Shown: positions 32,632 through 40,950 of the stretch, in pieces
How the letters are laid out: each line of letters begins with the position of its first letter
Position numbering within the stretch: position 1 is the first letter of the stretch
Source of the DNA: Blautia sp.
GTDB taxonomy: Bacteria; Bacillota; Clostridia; Lachnospirales; Lachnospiraceae
Direction: 5' to 3'
NCBI GenBank assembly: GCA_023667395.1
Contig: JAMPAC010000022.1
Coordinates: 1-40,950 of the forward strand
Length of the DNA stretch: 40,950 bases
Notes under the pieces: model-generated
Database searches by the model: none
What the model was told of the DNA's origin: nothing
Seen by the model: only the letters and a program-made list of their open reading frames with translations
Program-made: the position numbers and the translations under genes

Positions 32632-34024
32632 AAAGGACATCATATGGAGTTATGTTGGAACCATTATGTCTATGGGGGCAAATCTTTTTATGCTGCCATT
32701 TCTGATGTATTATCTCGACGGCGATATGCTCGGATTATGGTATGTATTTGCAAGTATTGGAGCAATTGCCACTTTATTTGATTTTGGTTTCGCAGTCACA
32801 TTTGCAAGAAATATTACATACTGCTGGAGTGGAGCGCAGGAATTAAAAAGAGAAGATGTTGCCTTTGTTAAGAACAGGGAGCCTGATTATAAACTGATGA
32901 AACAGGTACTTGTTACCTGCAGATTGATATATGGCATTTTATCTGGCCTGGTATTAGTGCTTATGCTGACGGGAGGGACAATATATATAAGATACGTCTC
33001 GAAGGAAGTGAAAGGGACGATTCCGCTTATCGCATGGATTATTTATGCGTTTGCGGTGACACTGAATTTGTATTATGGCTATTATGCTTCGTTTTTACGT
33101 GGTGTTGGAGCCGTTGAAAGGGCAAATAAAAATACGGTTTATGCGAGAGGAATACAGATTTTACTGACAATTGGATTGCTTTCCTGCGGGGCAGGAATCA
33201 TTGGGGCAAGTATTGCTTATCTCGCATACGGAACCATTTTTAGAATGCTTGGAAAATATTATTTTTATAGATATCAGGGGATTAAGGATAATTTAGCTAA
33301 GATATCGGAAGAACCAACAAAAAAACAGATTCATGAGTTATTCATTGTGGTGTGGCATAACGCATGGAGGGATGGGGTGATTTCCGTTTGCAATTATTTC
33401 TGCAATCAGGCATCGACGATTATTTGTTCCATGTTTTTGTCACTGGCGGAAACAGGAGTCTATTCTATTGGAGTACAGATTGCTTCTGCGATTGCACAGA
33501 TTGCCGGGACGCTATATACAGCGTATATACCGGAACTGCAGGCAGCTTATATCAATGCGGATACGGATAAAATGAAAAGACTAATGGCAATGATTGTAAT
33601 GTCATTTATTTATCTTTATATAACAGGTACTATTGTTTTTATGGCGGTTGGAATGCCGGTCTTGCGTATTATAAAACCAACTGCCGTAGTATCGATTCCG
33701 GTATTAACAGGATTGTGTATATACCAAATGATATTAAAGTATAGAAATTGTTATACGACATATTTTTCCTGCACAAATCGGATTATTTATATGAATGGAT
33801 TTATTGTATCGGCACTTTTGTGTGTGATTCTATCCCTTTTCATGACCGGGGGGCTTGAATTTGGTGTTTGGGGATTGATATTGGCGCAGATTATCAGTCA
33901 GGCCGTATATAATATGTGGCATTGGTCTCTGGCCGTGCATGAGGAATTAGGTGTTTCTGTGAAAGACATGATCAGAACAGGGAATAAAGAATGCGTTAAA
34001 ATTGTGCGTTTATTGAAGAAATAA
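32612..34024 (+). CDS. wzx: Wzx-like polysaccharide flippase (MATE/MOP superfamily)
   Basis: The 470-residue protein has 12 or so membrane helices, starting IIWSYVGTIMSMGANLFMLP, with a conserved LFDFGFAVTFARN near the third helix and AETGVYSIGVQIASAIAQI in the middle. This fits an oligosaccharide flippase moving the lipid-linked repeat unit outward. It accompanies the Wzy-like polymerase, so assembly is of the Wzx/Wzy type with CpsC/D controlling length. Confidence 0.88.
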   Translation: MKITLGKKDIIWSYVGTIMSMGANLFMLPFLMYYLDGDMLGLWYVFASIGAIATLFDFGFAVTFARNITYCWSGAQELKREDVAFVKNREPDYKLMKQVLVTCRLIYGILSGLVLVLMLTGGTIYIRYVSKEVKGTIPLIAWIIYAFAVTLNLYYGYYASFLRGVGAVERANKNTVYARGIQILLTIGLLSCGAGIIGASIAYLAYGTIFRMLGKYYFYRYQGIKDNLAKISEEPTKKQIHELFIVVWHNAWRDGVISVCNYFCNQASTIICSMFLSLAETGVYSIGVQIASAIAQIAGTLYTAYIPELQAAYINADTDKMKRLMAMIVMSFIYLYITGTIVFMAVGMPVLRIIKPTAVVSIPVLTGLCIYQMILKYRNCYTTYFSCTNRIIYMNGFIVSALLCVILSLFMTGGLEFGVWGLILAQIISQAVYNMWHWSLAVHEELGVSVKDMIRTGNKECVKIVRLLKK

Positions 34025-34066
34025 GGCAATGTAGCCTGCTGTTGAAAGAGAGAAAGAGGTATAGGC

Positions 34067-34910
34067 ATGATCAGACAAATAATAAGCGACAAACTGATTA
34101 ATTTAATGGTAAGGGCAATTCAGAAAGCAGACTGTCTGCAGATAAATAATGGGGAGGCAGTGCTCAATAGCAGAATGGAAGATCCTGTCTTTTTGGAACG
34201 CTATGGATACAAGGTATATTCTCAGAATGATGAAGATGGAATTATAGAAGAGATTTTTAACCGGATAGGGGAGAAATACAGAACATTTGTTGAGTTTGGG
34301 GTGCAGAATGGCCTGGAATGTAATAGTCATTTCCTGTTGCATAAGGGATGGAAAGGCATCTGGATCGAAGGGGGCAAAAGGTATTGCAAAGAAATCAGGG
34401 ATCTGTTTAATGGTTTAATTGAAAATAAGCGTTTGCTTGTTAAGAATGCTTTCATCAACAAAGATAACATTGATCGATTGATCCTGGACGGGTTAAATGA
34501 ACTTGGAATTGGGGGGGGGTATTGATTTGCTAAGTATAGATATTGATGGAAATGATTATTATGTGTGGGATAAGATTTATTCCATAGACCCTCGGGTGGT
34601 CGTAATAGAATATAATGCAAAATTTCCTGCCAATTTTGAATGGATAATGAATTATGATGAATCGCATATATGGAAATACGATGACGAGATGGGAGCTTCA
34701 CTAAAGTCGTTAGAACTTCTTGGAAACGCAAAGGGATATCAATTAGTGGGAACTAATGTTACGGGCTCCAATGCTTTTTTCGTAAAAAAAGAATTAGCAA
34801 GAGATTTATTTCCATTGCCTGCTATATCGGAAAATTTATGGAATCCTGCGCGATATGGCATGAAATACATAAGTGGACACAGGGCAGGGAAATATGTTGG
34901 CAAAATATAA
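34067..34910 (+). pseudogene. FkbM-like methyltransferase, frameshifted at a G9 tract (possibly phase-variable)
   Basis: The first frame (34067-34525) encodes YGYKVYSQNDEDGIIEEIF, TFVEFGVQNGLECNSHFLLH and GWKGIWIEGG, then stops after GIGGGY. The second frame takes over with GGIDLLSIDIDGNDYYVWD and runs to 34910. The junction is nine G at 34511-34519. Eight G would give one continuous protein of about 281 residues with a complete SAM-binding domain. The gene is therefore OFF as read, by slippage or by sequencing error. Each half is otherwise free of stops, which argues for recent loss. Ribosome site AAGAGG precedes the ATG. Confidence 0.82.
34511..34519 (+). repeat. poly-G tract (G9) causing the frameshift
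   Basis: Nine G. Tract lengths of 8 or 11 restore the reading frame. Confidence 0.85.
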
Positions 34911-34957
34911 AGATAAACCCGGTATTGCAATGAAAAATCTGTACTTGGAGGTTAAAA

Positions 34958-35887
34958 GTGAGTTTAAGGACAGGCAACATGATAATGTCATTATACAAAC
35001 GAAGTCCCCAATGGAGAAATCTGACTGATTCTGAATTAAGTCGTTTAAAAGACGAAATGGTATCTATAGCAAACGACATTATAGGGGTATGTGAAAAATA
35101 TAAGTTCAAGTATGTATTGTCCTATGGAACGGCATTAGGAGCCATTAGACATAATGGGTTTATCCCATGGGACGATGATCTGGATCTTAGTATGCCAAGA
35201 AGTGATTATGACAGTTTTTTGAGGGTGGCAGAAAAAGAATTGGGAGACAAGTATTTTGTTTATGCTGTATCAAAGGGAGACAACATGAAGATTCCCACAT
35301 GCCATGTAATAAAAAAAGGAACTAGATATATTAATTATGGCGATTTAACATTGCTATCCCCGGAACAGGAGAAAATGAAAGGAATTTATGTAGATATATA
35401 TCCGCTGGAAAATGCATCTGATACAGCGCTTATTAGAAAATTGGACGGATATATAAACTTGGCGATTCAGTTTGTTATGTCCTGTGTGAATATGCGGGAT
35501 ACGGTCAGATGTTTGGAGAAAATGGATGTAACCTTGACGAAAGAGGAAAAGAAACAATTAAGAGTCAAGTGGATATGCGGGAATATTTTTGGACTGATTC
35601 CACCTACTAAATGGTGCGTCATACTGGATAAATTTTCTTCAAAAAACCATAACAATAACTCCCGGTACATTACCTCATATACAGGATATAAAGATATTAA
35701 AAAATCCGTATATGAACGTTGCCGGATAATCGGAACAAAAGAATGGAGTTTTGAAGGTCATATGTGGAAAATTCCTGATGATTATGATTATTATTTGAAA
35801 ACAATATATGGAGATTATATGAAAATGCCAGATGTAAAAGAGAGAAAAATCCATCCTGTTTTTGAACTTGATTTTGACAGCAACTGA
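34958..35887 (+). CDS. LicD-family phospho/phosphonotransferase
   Basis: The 309-residue protein has the LicD signature YGTALGAIRHNGFIPWDDDL (about residues 56-75) with the metal-binding Asp cluster. LicD enzymes transfer phosphocholine or related groups from CDP- or CMP-activated donors to surface sugars. With PEP mutase and nucleotidyltransferase domains in the next gene, the likely donor is a CMP-phosphonate rather than CDP-choline. The GTG start at 34958 follows TGGAGGTTAAAA. No signal peptide. Confidence 0.87.
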   Translation: MSLRTGNMIMSLYKRSPQWRNLTDSELSRLKDEMVSIANDIIGVCEKYKFKYVLSYGTALGAIRHNGFIPWDDDLDLSMPRSDYDSFLRVAEKELGDKYFVYAVSKGDNMKIPTCHVIKKGTRYINYGDLTLLSPEQEKMKGIYVDIYPLENASDTALIRKLDGYINLAIQFVMSCVNMRDTVRCLEKMDVTLTKEEKKQLRVKWICGNIFGLIPPTKWCVILDKFSSKNHNNNSRYITSYTGYKDIKKSVYERCRIIGTKEWSFEGHMWKIPDDYDYYLKTIYGDYMKMPDVKERKIHPVFELDFDSN

Positions 35888-35923
35888 AATGTTGAAACGA
35901 TTGGATAAGGAGACAGGAACCTG

Positions 35924-37930
35924 ATGAAAGCCTTGATTTTGAATTCCGGTTTAGGACACCGTATGGGTGTGTTGACATCGGAGCAGCCTAAGTGCATGAC
36001 GGAGATTTCAGCAACGGAAACAATACTGAGCAGGCAGCTGAAACTACTTGCTGAAGAGGGGATCCTGGAAGTAGTCATGACTACAGGATATTATAACGAC
36101 GTGCTGATAAATTATTGTGAATCATTGGATTTACCCTTGCAATATGTGTTTGTAGATAACCCGGATTATGCGGAGACAAATTATATTTATTCTATTTATT
36201 GTGCCCGGGATTACCTTGATGATGATATTTTACTCATGCATGGAGATCTGGTTTTTGAGACTTCTGTACTGGAGGATATCCTGGCATTTCCAGGTAGCTG
36301 TATGAAAGTAAGTTCAACAACAGCCTTGCCGGATAAAGATTTTAAAGCAGTGATACATAATGGCCGGGTTGAAAAAGTTGGGGTTGGGTTCTTTGACAAC
36401 GCGATGGAGGCGCAGGCACTGTACAAATTAAAAAAAGAGGATTGGAGATTTTGGTTAGATGAGATGATATCATTCTGTGAGGAAGGAGCCAGAACCTGTT
36501 ATGCAGAGGACGCATTTAATCAGATTTCAGGCAAATGCGAAATATATGCATTGGATGTTAAAGAAAGGCTTTGTTCCGAGATTGACACACCGGAGGATCT
36601 GGCGGTCGTCAAGGTTAAGCTTGCGGAGATAGAGAATCGCACCGTATATATGGGCTTTTCCACGGATATGATTCACAGCGGGCATATTGCAATCATTAAA
36701 AAAGCCCAAAAGCTTGGGAAACTGATTATTGGTGTTTTGTCTGATGAGGCAGTTATGTCTTATAAGAGATTTCCGCTTTTATCATTTGAAGAGAGAAAGG
36801 CCATGTTCGAGAATATTGCAGGGGTATATAAGGTGATAGAGCAGAAAACTCTCAGCTACAAGGATAATCTGGAGATGCTAAAGCCCACCTATGTCGTGCA
36901 CGGTGATGACTGGCGGACAGGATTTCAAAAACCAGTCCGGGACGAGGCAGCTTCGGTGCTTGCTTCTTACGGAGGATGCCTTGTTGAATATCCGTATTCG
37001 AAAGAAGCCAAATACGCAGAACTGGAAAAAAGGGCAAGAATGGAACTTTCCACACCGGATATCCGGCGGGGCAGATTGAAAAAAGAACTGGCGATGAAAG
37101 GGACGATTACCGCGATGGAAGCCCACAGCGGTATTACGGGGTTGATTGTTGAAAATACCGTGGTGGAAGAAAATGGTGGAGCGCACCAGTTTGATGCCAT
37201 GTGGATTTCCTCGCTCTGTGATTCCACCGCAAAAGGGAAACCGGATATTGAACTGGTAGATATGACAAGCAGGTTTCGTACTATTGATGATATTTGTGAG
37301 GTCACTACAAAGCCCATCATTTTTGATGGGGACACAGGGGGACTTGCTGAGCATTTTGTATACACGGTTCGGTCGTTGGAACGCCTGGGTGTATCCATGG
37401 TTATTATTGAGGATAAGATTGGTCTTAAAAAGAATAGTCTGTTTGGTACAAAAGCAGGGCAGACGCAGGATGCCATAGACCATTTTGCGGCTAAGATTAC
37501 AGCGGGTAAGGAGGCGCAGAGGACAAGGGATTTTATGATATGCGCCCGTATAGAAAGTCTTATTCTTGAAAAGGGTATGGAAGATGCACTTGAACGCGCA
37601 TTTGCATATGTTAAAGCGGGTGCGGATGCCATTATGATCCATAGCCGGAAAAAGGAACCAGACGAAATATTTGAATTTGTGGAATGTTTTCGCAGACAAG
37701 ATATGAATACACCCATTGTCGTTGTGCCAACTTCTTTTAATACGGTAACGGAAGCGGAGTTTAAAGAGCGCGGTGTGAATATTGTCATTTATGCAAACCA
37801 ACTGACCAGGACAGGGTTTCCGGCCATGCAAAACGCAGCTAAATTAATCCTCAAAAATCATAGGGCGAAAGAATGTGATGAAATCTGCATGCCGATCGGA
37901 GATATTATTCGTCTGATTCCGGAAGAGTGA
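35924..37930 (+). CDS. three-domain protein: LicC/PntC-like nucleotidyltransferase, TagD-like cytidylyltransferase, PEP mutase
   Basis: The 668-residue protein has three parts. Residues 1-235 are a LicC/PntC-like nucleotidyltransferase (LILNSGLGHRMGVLTSEQPK, then LLMHGDLVFE). Residues 240-365 are a TagD-like cytidylyltransferase with HSGH (251-254) and VLSDEAVMSYKRFPLLSFEER. Residues 385-668 are PEP phosphomutase: GDTGG, then the signature EDKIGLKKNS (from Glu496), ICARIESLI and IVVVPTSFN. The mutase forms the C-P bond of phosphonopyruvate. The TagD-like plus mutase order recalls Fom1 of fosfomycin biosynthesis, which makes CMP-hydroxyethylphosphonate. The extra N-terminal domain is unusual. 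The gene is followed by the reductase and decarboxylase. Confidence 0.9.
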   Translation: MKALILNSGLGHRMGVLTSEQPKCMTEISATETILSRQLKLLAEEGILEVVMTTGYYNDVLINYCESLDLPLQYVFVDNPDYAETNYIYSIYCARDYLDDDILLMHGDLVFETSVLEDILAFPGSCMKVSSTTALPDKDFKAVIHNGRVEKVGVGFFDNAMEAQALYKLKKEDWRFWLDEMISFCEEGARTCYAEDAFNQISGKCEIYALDVKERLCSEIDTPEDLAVVKVKLAEIENRTVYMGFSTDMIHSGHIAIIKKAQKLGKLIIGVLSDEAVMSYKRFPLLSFEERKAMFENIAGVYKVIEQKTLSYKDNLEMLKPTYVVHGDDWRTGFQKPVRDEAASVLASYGGCLVEYPYSKEAKYAELEKRARMELSTPDIRRGRLKKELAMKGTITAMEAHSGITGLIVENTVVEENGGAHQFDAMWISSLCDSTAKGKPDIELVDMTSRFRTIDDICEVTTKPIIFDGDTGGLAEHFVYTVRSLERLGVSMVIIEDKIGLKKNSLFGTKAGQTQDAIDHFAAKITAGKEAQRTRDFMICARIESLILEKGMEDALERAFAYVKAGADAIMIHSRKKEPDEIFEFVECFRRQDMNTPIVVVPTSFNTVTEAEFKERGVNIVIYANQLTRTGFPAMQNAAKLILKNHRAKECDEICMPIGDIIRLIPEE

Positions 37931-37946
37931 AAGGAACTTGTTGATT

Positions 37947-39035
37947 ATGCCGCAAAGTGAAATTAGTATAAGCGAATTACGAAAGTGGACATGCGATAAA
38001 AAAACTTTACTGGTATGCGATAAATTTATTGATGATCAGCAGATAAAAGAACTGTTGGACTGGAACAGGATAGTAAGATTCAGCGATTATGTATCCAATC
38101 CTACATATGAGTCAGTGGTGGCGGGAGTAAATATTTTCCATAAACATGCCTGCAATGCGGTTGTTGCTATAGGCGGCGGGAGTACGATTGATGTGGCGAA
38201 ATGTATTAAGCTGTTTTCAAACATGGGTGTTGATGCGAAATATTTGGAACAGGAAATCGTGGCAAACAATGTTCCTTTTCTCGCAATTCCCACAACTGCC
38301 GGAACTGGCAGTGAGGCAACACGATATGCTGTTATTTATCATAATGGTGAGAAACAGTCCATAACGCATATAAGTTGCATCCCGGATGTTGTTATTTTTG
38401 AGGCGTCATTTTTACATGATTTACCGATTTACCAGAAAAAGGCAACCATGCTTGACGCGCTATGTCATGCAATTGAGTCATACTGGTCTGTTCATTCAAC
38501 GCATGAGAGTAAGGGATATTCAAGGGAAGCAATTTCACTGATCCTGAAATATATGGATGGTTATTTGGGGAATGAGCGTTCGTCGGAAAGTAAAATGCTG
38601 AAAGCGGCTAATATTGCAGGTAAAGCAATCAATATAACCCAGACTACGGCGGGACATGCCATGTGTTATAAGCTGACAGGCCTTTATGGAATAGCGCATG
38701 GCCATGCGGCAGCATTATGTGTTGCGAAGCTGTGGCCATATATGATTAGTCACATCGAACAATGTGTGGATGTTAGGGGACAAAACTATTTATGCAGTTT
38801 ATTTACGGAGTTGTCGGATATTATGGGGACAAGGAGCGCTGATGAAGCTGCGGAGAAATTTCAGGAGTTAATTGATGGATTAGAATTGGAAGCCCCCATT
38901 GCACGGGAAAAGGATATCAATGTACTTAAGGGTTCTGTTAATCCAATCCGCTTGAAAAACAATCCAATAAAGTTGGAGGGCAGTGACATCGAAAGCCTGT
39001 ATTGTCAGATCTTGAAAGGTGAGAAAGAGCAGTGA
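37947..39035 (+). CDS. iron-containing alcohol dehydrogenase, probable phosphonoacetaldehyde reductase
   Basis: The 362-residue group III (iron-type) alcohol dehydrogenase shows the NAD-binding AIGGGSTIDVAK, FLAIPTTAGTGSEATRYAV, and the metal ligands Asp and His in TMLDALCHAIESYW, with His in YGIAHGHAAA. Between PEP mutase and phosphonopyruvate decarboxylase its likely job is reducing phosphonoacetaldehyde to 2-hydroxyethylphosphonate. No aminotransferase is present, so aminoethylphosphonate is less likely. AAGGA supports ATG 37947; TTG codons at 37938 and 37941 are alternatives. Confidence 0.88.
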   Translation: MPQSEISISELRKWTCDKKTLLVCDKFIDDQQIKELLDWNRIVRFSDYVSNPTYESVVAGVNIFHKHACNAVVAIGGGSTIDVAKCIKLFSNMGVDAKYLEQEIVANNVPFLAIPTTAGTGSEATRYAVIYHNGEKQSITHISCIPDVVIFEASFLHDLPIYQKKATMLDALCHAIESYWSVHSTHESKGYSREAISLILKYMDGYLGNERSSESKMLKAANIAGKAINITQTTAGHAMCYKLTGLYGIAHGHAAALCVAKLWPYMISHIEQCVDVRGQNYLCSLFTELSDIMGTRSADEAAEKFQELIDGLELEAPIAREKDINVLKGSVNPIRLKNNPIKLEGSDIESLYCQILKGEKEQ

Positions 39036-40156
39036 AAGTAGAAAATTTATTTAGGATTATTGATTCGGAATTTTATACGGGCGTGCCGGATTCACTGTTA
39101 AGGAGCCTGTGTGATTTTTTGATGGATAAATATGGCATTGACCCGCAACATCATGTTATCGCGGCCAATGAGGGAAACTGTGCGGCTTTAGCGGCGGGAT
39201 ATTACCTGGCGACAGGGAAAGTGCCGGTTGTTTACATGCAGAATTCCGGGGAAGGAAATATGATTAATCCTGCAGCCAGTTTACTGAACAGTAAAGTGTA
39301 TGCTATTCCGGTCGTCTTTATCATTGGCTGGCGTGGCCAGCCAGGTATTAATGATGAGCCGCAGCATATTTTTCAGGGGGAAATAACAATAAGACTGCTT
39401 GAGGATCTGGGTATCAAAACCTTTGTTATTAATAGGGATACAACGGACGAAGATGTCATGCTGATAATGCAGGAGTACAGGAAGGAACTCGCGTTGGGAA
39501 AAGACGTGGCATTTGTCATTAGTAAAGGGGCGCTTTATTATGACAAATGTGTATATTATACGAATGATAACATCATGGACAGGGAAGAAATCATCCGGCA
39601 TGTTGTTGCTGCCAGTGGGGAAAATCCTGTTGTCAGCACTACAGGCAAAGCAAGCAGGGAATTGTTTGAAATCAGAACTGCAAATGTACAGGAGCATAAA
39701 TACGATTTTCTGACAGTTGGCTCCATGGGTCATGCATCCTCCATTGCATTGGGTATTGCAATTCATAAACCTATGGCGAAAGTATGGTGCATTGACGGAG
39801 ATGGCGCGGTGTTGATGCATATGGGAGCCATGGCTGTCATTGGTGCAAGTGCACCGAAGAATTTCGTGCATATTGTTATCAATAATGGTGCACATGAAAC
39901 AGTTGGGGGGATGCCAACCGCTGTATCAAAAATTAATTTGACTGATATTGCGAAAGCCTGCGGATATTTGCATGTAGCTTGTGTTCACGATTTTAGTGAT
40001 TTGGATAAGGAACTGGAGATGGCAAAGACAATGGATAAATTATGTTTTATTGAAGTGAAAAGTTCGATTGCAGCCCGGAGTGATTTGGGTAGGCCAACGG
40101 TTACACCATTACAAAATAGACAAAGATTCATGGACTATCTTTCTTGTCTGAGGTAA
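39032..40156 (+). CDS. phosphonopyruvate decarboxylase
   Basis: The 374-residue thiamine diphosphate enzyme decarboxylates phosphonopyruvate and pulls the unfavourable mutase reaction forward. It has FYTGVPDSLLRSLCDFL, the ThDP-activating Glu in AANEGNCAALAAGYYLATGK, VYMQNSGEGNMINP, the GDGAVLMHMGAMA ThDP-binding motif and NNGAHETVGGMPTA. These fit Ppd. The GTG start at 39032 overlaps the previous stop in GTGA. It completes the phosphonate module. Confidence 0.93.
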   Translation: MKVENLFRIIDSEFYTGVPDSLLRSLCDFLMDKYGIDPQHHVIAANEGNCAALAAGYYLATGKVPVVYMQNSGEGNMINPAASLLNSKVYAIPVVFIIGWRGQPGINDEPQHIFQGEITIRLLEDLGIKTFVINRDTTDEDVMLIMQEYRKELALGKDVAFVISKGALYYDKCVYYTNDNIMDREEIIRHVVAASGENPVVSTTGKASRELFEIRTANVQEHKYDFLTVGSMGHASSIALGIAIHKPMAKVWCIDGDGAVLMHMGAMAVIGASAPKNFVHIVINNGAHETVGGMPTAVSKINLTDIAKACGYLHVACVHDFSDLDKELEMAKTMDKLCFIEVKSSIAARSDLGRPTVTPLQNRQRFMDYLSCLR

Positions 40157-40218
40157 AAGGTATGGATATTATGAAAAACTGAGTTACATCAAATACTTAA
40201 TAGATTGGAGGAAAGACC

Positions 40219-40755
40219 ATAGCAGAAATTATTCGTCATGTAATGAATGAGTTTGAAACATATACGACAGGATATATTCCTGTTGCAGTGACAGGAGGAG
40301 TCCTGGCTGGACTGCTGGTGGCAGTGTCAGGAAAGAATGGGGATAACAGGATAAAGGCAGGAATGAACATGGGGCTTCTGGTATGTTATGGGATTCTGTT
40401 GTCTGTGATCACTATCTATGGCAGGGGAGGGTTCACCCATAGGGAGGTGGAACTTCTGCCATTCGAGGATATTTTAAATGGTAAGGCAAACGAAGCATAT
40501 CATATTGCAGGGAACATTATTTTATTTGTGCCATTTGGGATTCTTATGAGATGGATGGGATGGAAAAGGAATATGGTTTATCTGTCAGGGTTGGGGACAA
40601 GCATCCTGATAGAATTTATGCAGTATATTTTGTCCTGCGGGACTTCTGAAACAGATGATGTAATCTGTAATCTGGCAGGAGTGATCCTGGGAGACCTGAT
40701 ATATAACATTATGAAAGGAACCGCAAATATTCTGCGGTCAGGTAGGAGAAAATGA
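40219..40755 (+). CDS. VanZ-like membrane protein with a possible ATA start
   Basis: The protein has a VanZ-like fold of five membrane helices with GNIILFVPFGILMRW and LIEFMQYILSCGTSETDDVI, where polar residues of the family cluster. The reading frame is open from an ATA at 40219 that lies eight bases after a strong GGAGGAAAG. From there it encodes AEIIRHVMNEFETY, and the first ATG is 40243 without a good ribosome site. Either ATA is used, the true ATG has mutated, or translation begins at 40243 (170 residues). Function in this locus is unknown; relatives affect glycopeptide or host-lipid resistance. Confidence 0.8.
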   Translation: MAEIIRHVMNEFETYTTGYIPVAVTGGVLAGLLVAVSGKNGDNRIKAGMNMGLLVCYGILLSVITIYGRGGFTHREVELLPFEDILNGKANEAYHIAGNIILFVPFGILMRWMGWKRNMVYLSGLGTSILIEFMQYILSCGTSETDDVICNLAGVILGDLIYNIMKGTANILRSGRRK

Positions 40756-40950
40756 GCAACATACCGGAAAATGAAAACAAAAAAAGGAAGAAACCGATAT
40801 ATCTGGTTCTGGCGGTCCTGTTCGCGCTGGTGGCTGCGGCTGCCCTGGGATATCTTGTTTACCGTAACGGCCAGGCCAGGAAGCAGCAGGAAGAGTACGA
40901 GGCGCTGCTGGAATCCATGGCGGCGCAGACGCCTGCACCGATGCCCACAT
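40752..40950 (+). CDS. membrane-anchored protein, probable class B sortase, cut by the window end
   Basis: The frame starts ATG 40752, overlapping the VanZ stop in ATGA, and runs off the window. It has a charged start (MSNIPENENKKRKK), one membrane helix (YLVLAVLFALVAAAALGYLV) and a linker with YEALLESMAAQTPAPMPT. The pattern resembles Lachnospiraceae class B sortases, but the catalytic domain is not in the window. Confidence 0.5.
   Translation, partial: MSNIPENENKKRKKPIYLVLAVLFALVAAAALGYLVYRNGQARKQQEEYEALLESMAAQTPAPMPT

Noticed and set aside
34958-35887. LicD as a phosphocholine transferase
   Set aside because: No choline kinase or choline transporter is in the window, while a phosphonate pathway follows directly; it remains possible if choline genes exist elsewhere.
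36878-37831. Two long minus-strand frames opposite the PEP mutase domain
   Set aside because: The plus-strand enzyme has clear catalytic motifs; the opposite frames have no recognisable domain.

Overview
The window looks like a chromosomal segment of an anaerobic gut-type Firmicute, most likely a Lachnospiraceae member. Supporting signs are the T-box-controlled trp operon, the strong AGGAGG-type ribosome binding sites, the CpsB/C/D-type tyrosine-kinase capsule module, the stand-alone LytTR plus DUF3021 pair, and the VanZ-like and sortase-like genes at the right edge. The genus cannot be fixed from the sequence alone.

Layout. 1-1.3 kb: two unrecognised genes, one with a winged-helix domain. 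1.34-8.7 kb: a T-box leader and a complete tryptophan operon (trpE, a trpG-trpD fusion, trpC, trpF, trpB, trpA), followed by a GNAT acetyltransferase and a terminator. 9.2-11.6 kb: a debris zone with an AbrB-type antitoxin and RelE-type toxin pair, a decayed dUTPase, an internally deleted AAA/DUF4143 ATPase, and a short hydrophobic type-I-toxin-like ORF. 11.6-14.5 kb: an ABC exporter with a LytTR regulator and a DUF3021 membrane protein.

14.58-15.99 kb: a tyrosine recombinase enclosed by a 26-bp inverted repeat (25/26 identical). Just inside the left repeat is a consensus promoter (TTGACA, 17 bp, TATACT) that points away from the capsule genes in this orientation. Inversion would point it into the capsule operon, so this looks like a self-contained invertible promoter switch read in its OFF or low state.

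16.07-40.16 kb: a large surface-polysaccharide locus. It has cpsB/C/D-like regulators, an initiating phosphoglycosyl transferase, GT1 and GT9 glycosyltransferases, a Wzy-like polymerase and a Wzx-like flippase. It also has two heptose-nucleotide pathways: a GDP-heptose set (hddC, hddA, gmhB, gmhA) and an ADP-heptose set (hldE, gmhA, gmhB, hldD). A phosphonate module follows: LicD, a three-domain double nucleotidyltransferase/PEP mutase, an iron-ADH reductase and a phosphonopyruvate decarboxylase. Two FkbM-like methyltransferase genes each carry a nine-G tract, one in frame and one frameshifted. Between cpsD and the initiating transferase sits an accessory insert with a transposase fragment, an Rpn/YhgA-like gene bounded by a perfect 22-bp inverted repeat, and a strong terminator. 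From about 24.6 kb the DNA becomes visibly AT-richer, which suggests that the second heptose set and the phosphonate genes were acquired separately.

Taken together, the locus is predicted to make a heptose-containing, hydroxyethylphosphonate-decorated, optionally methylated polysaccharide. Its expression seems controlled at several levels: DNA inversion, poly-G slippage and tyrosine phosphorylation. This picture is inferred from gene families and sequence signals, not demonstrated.
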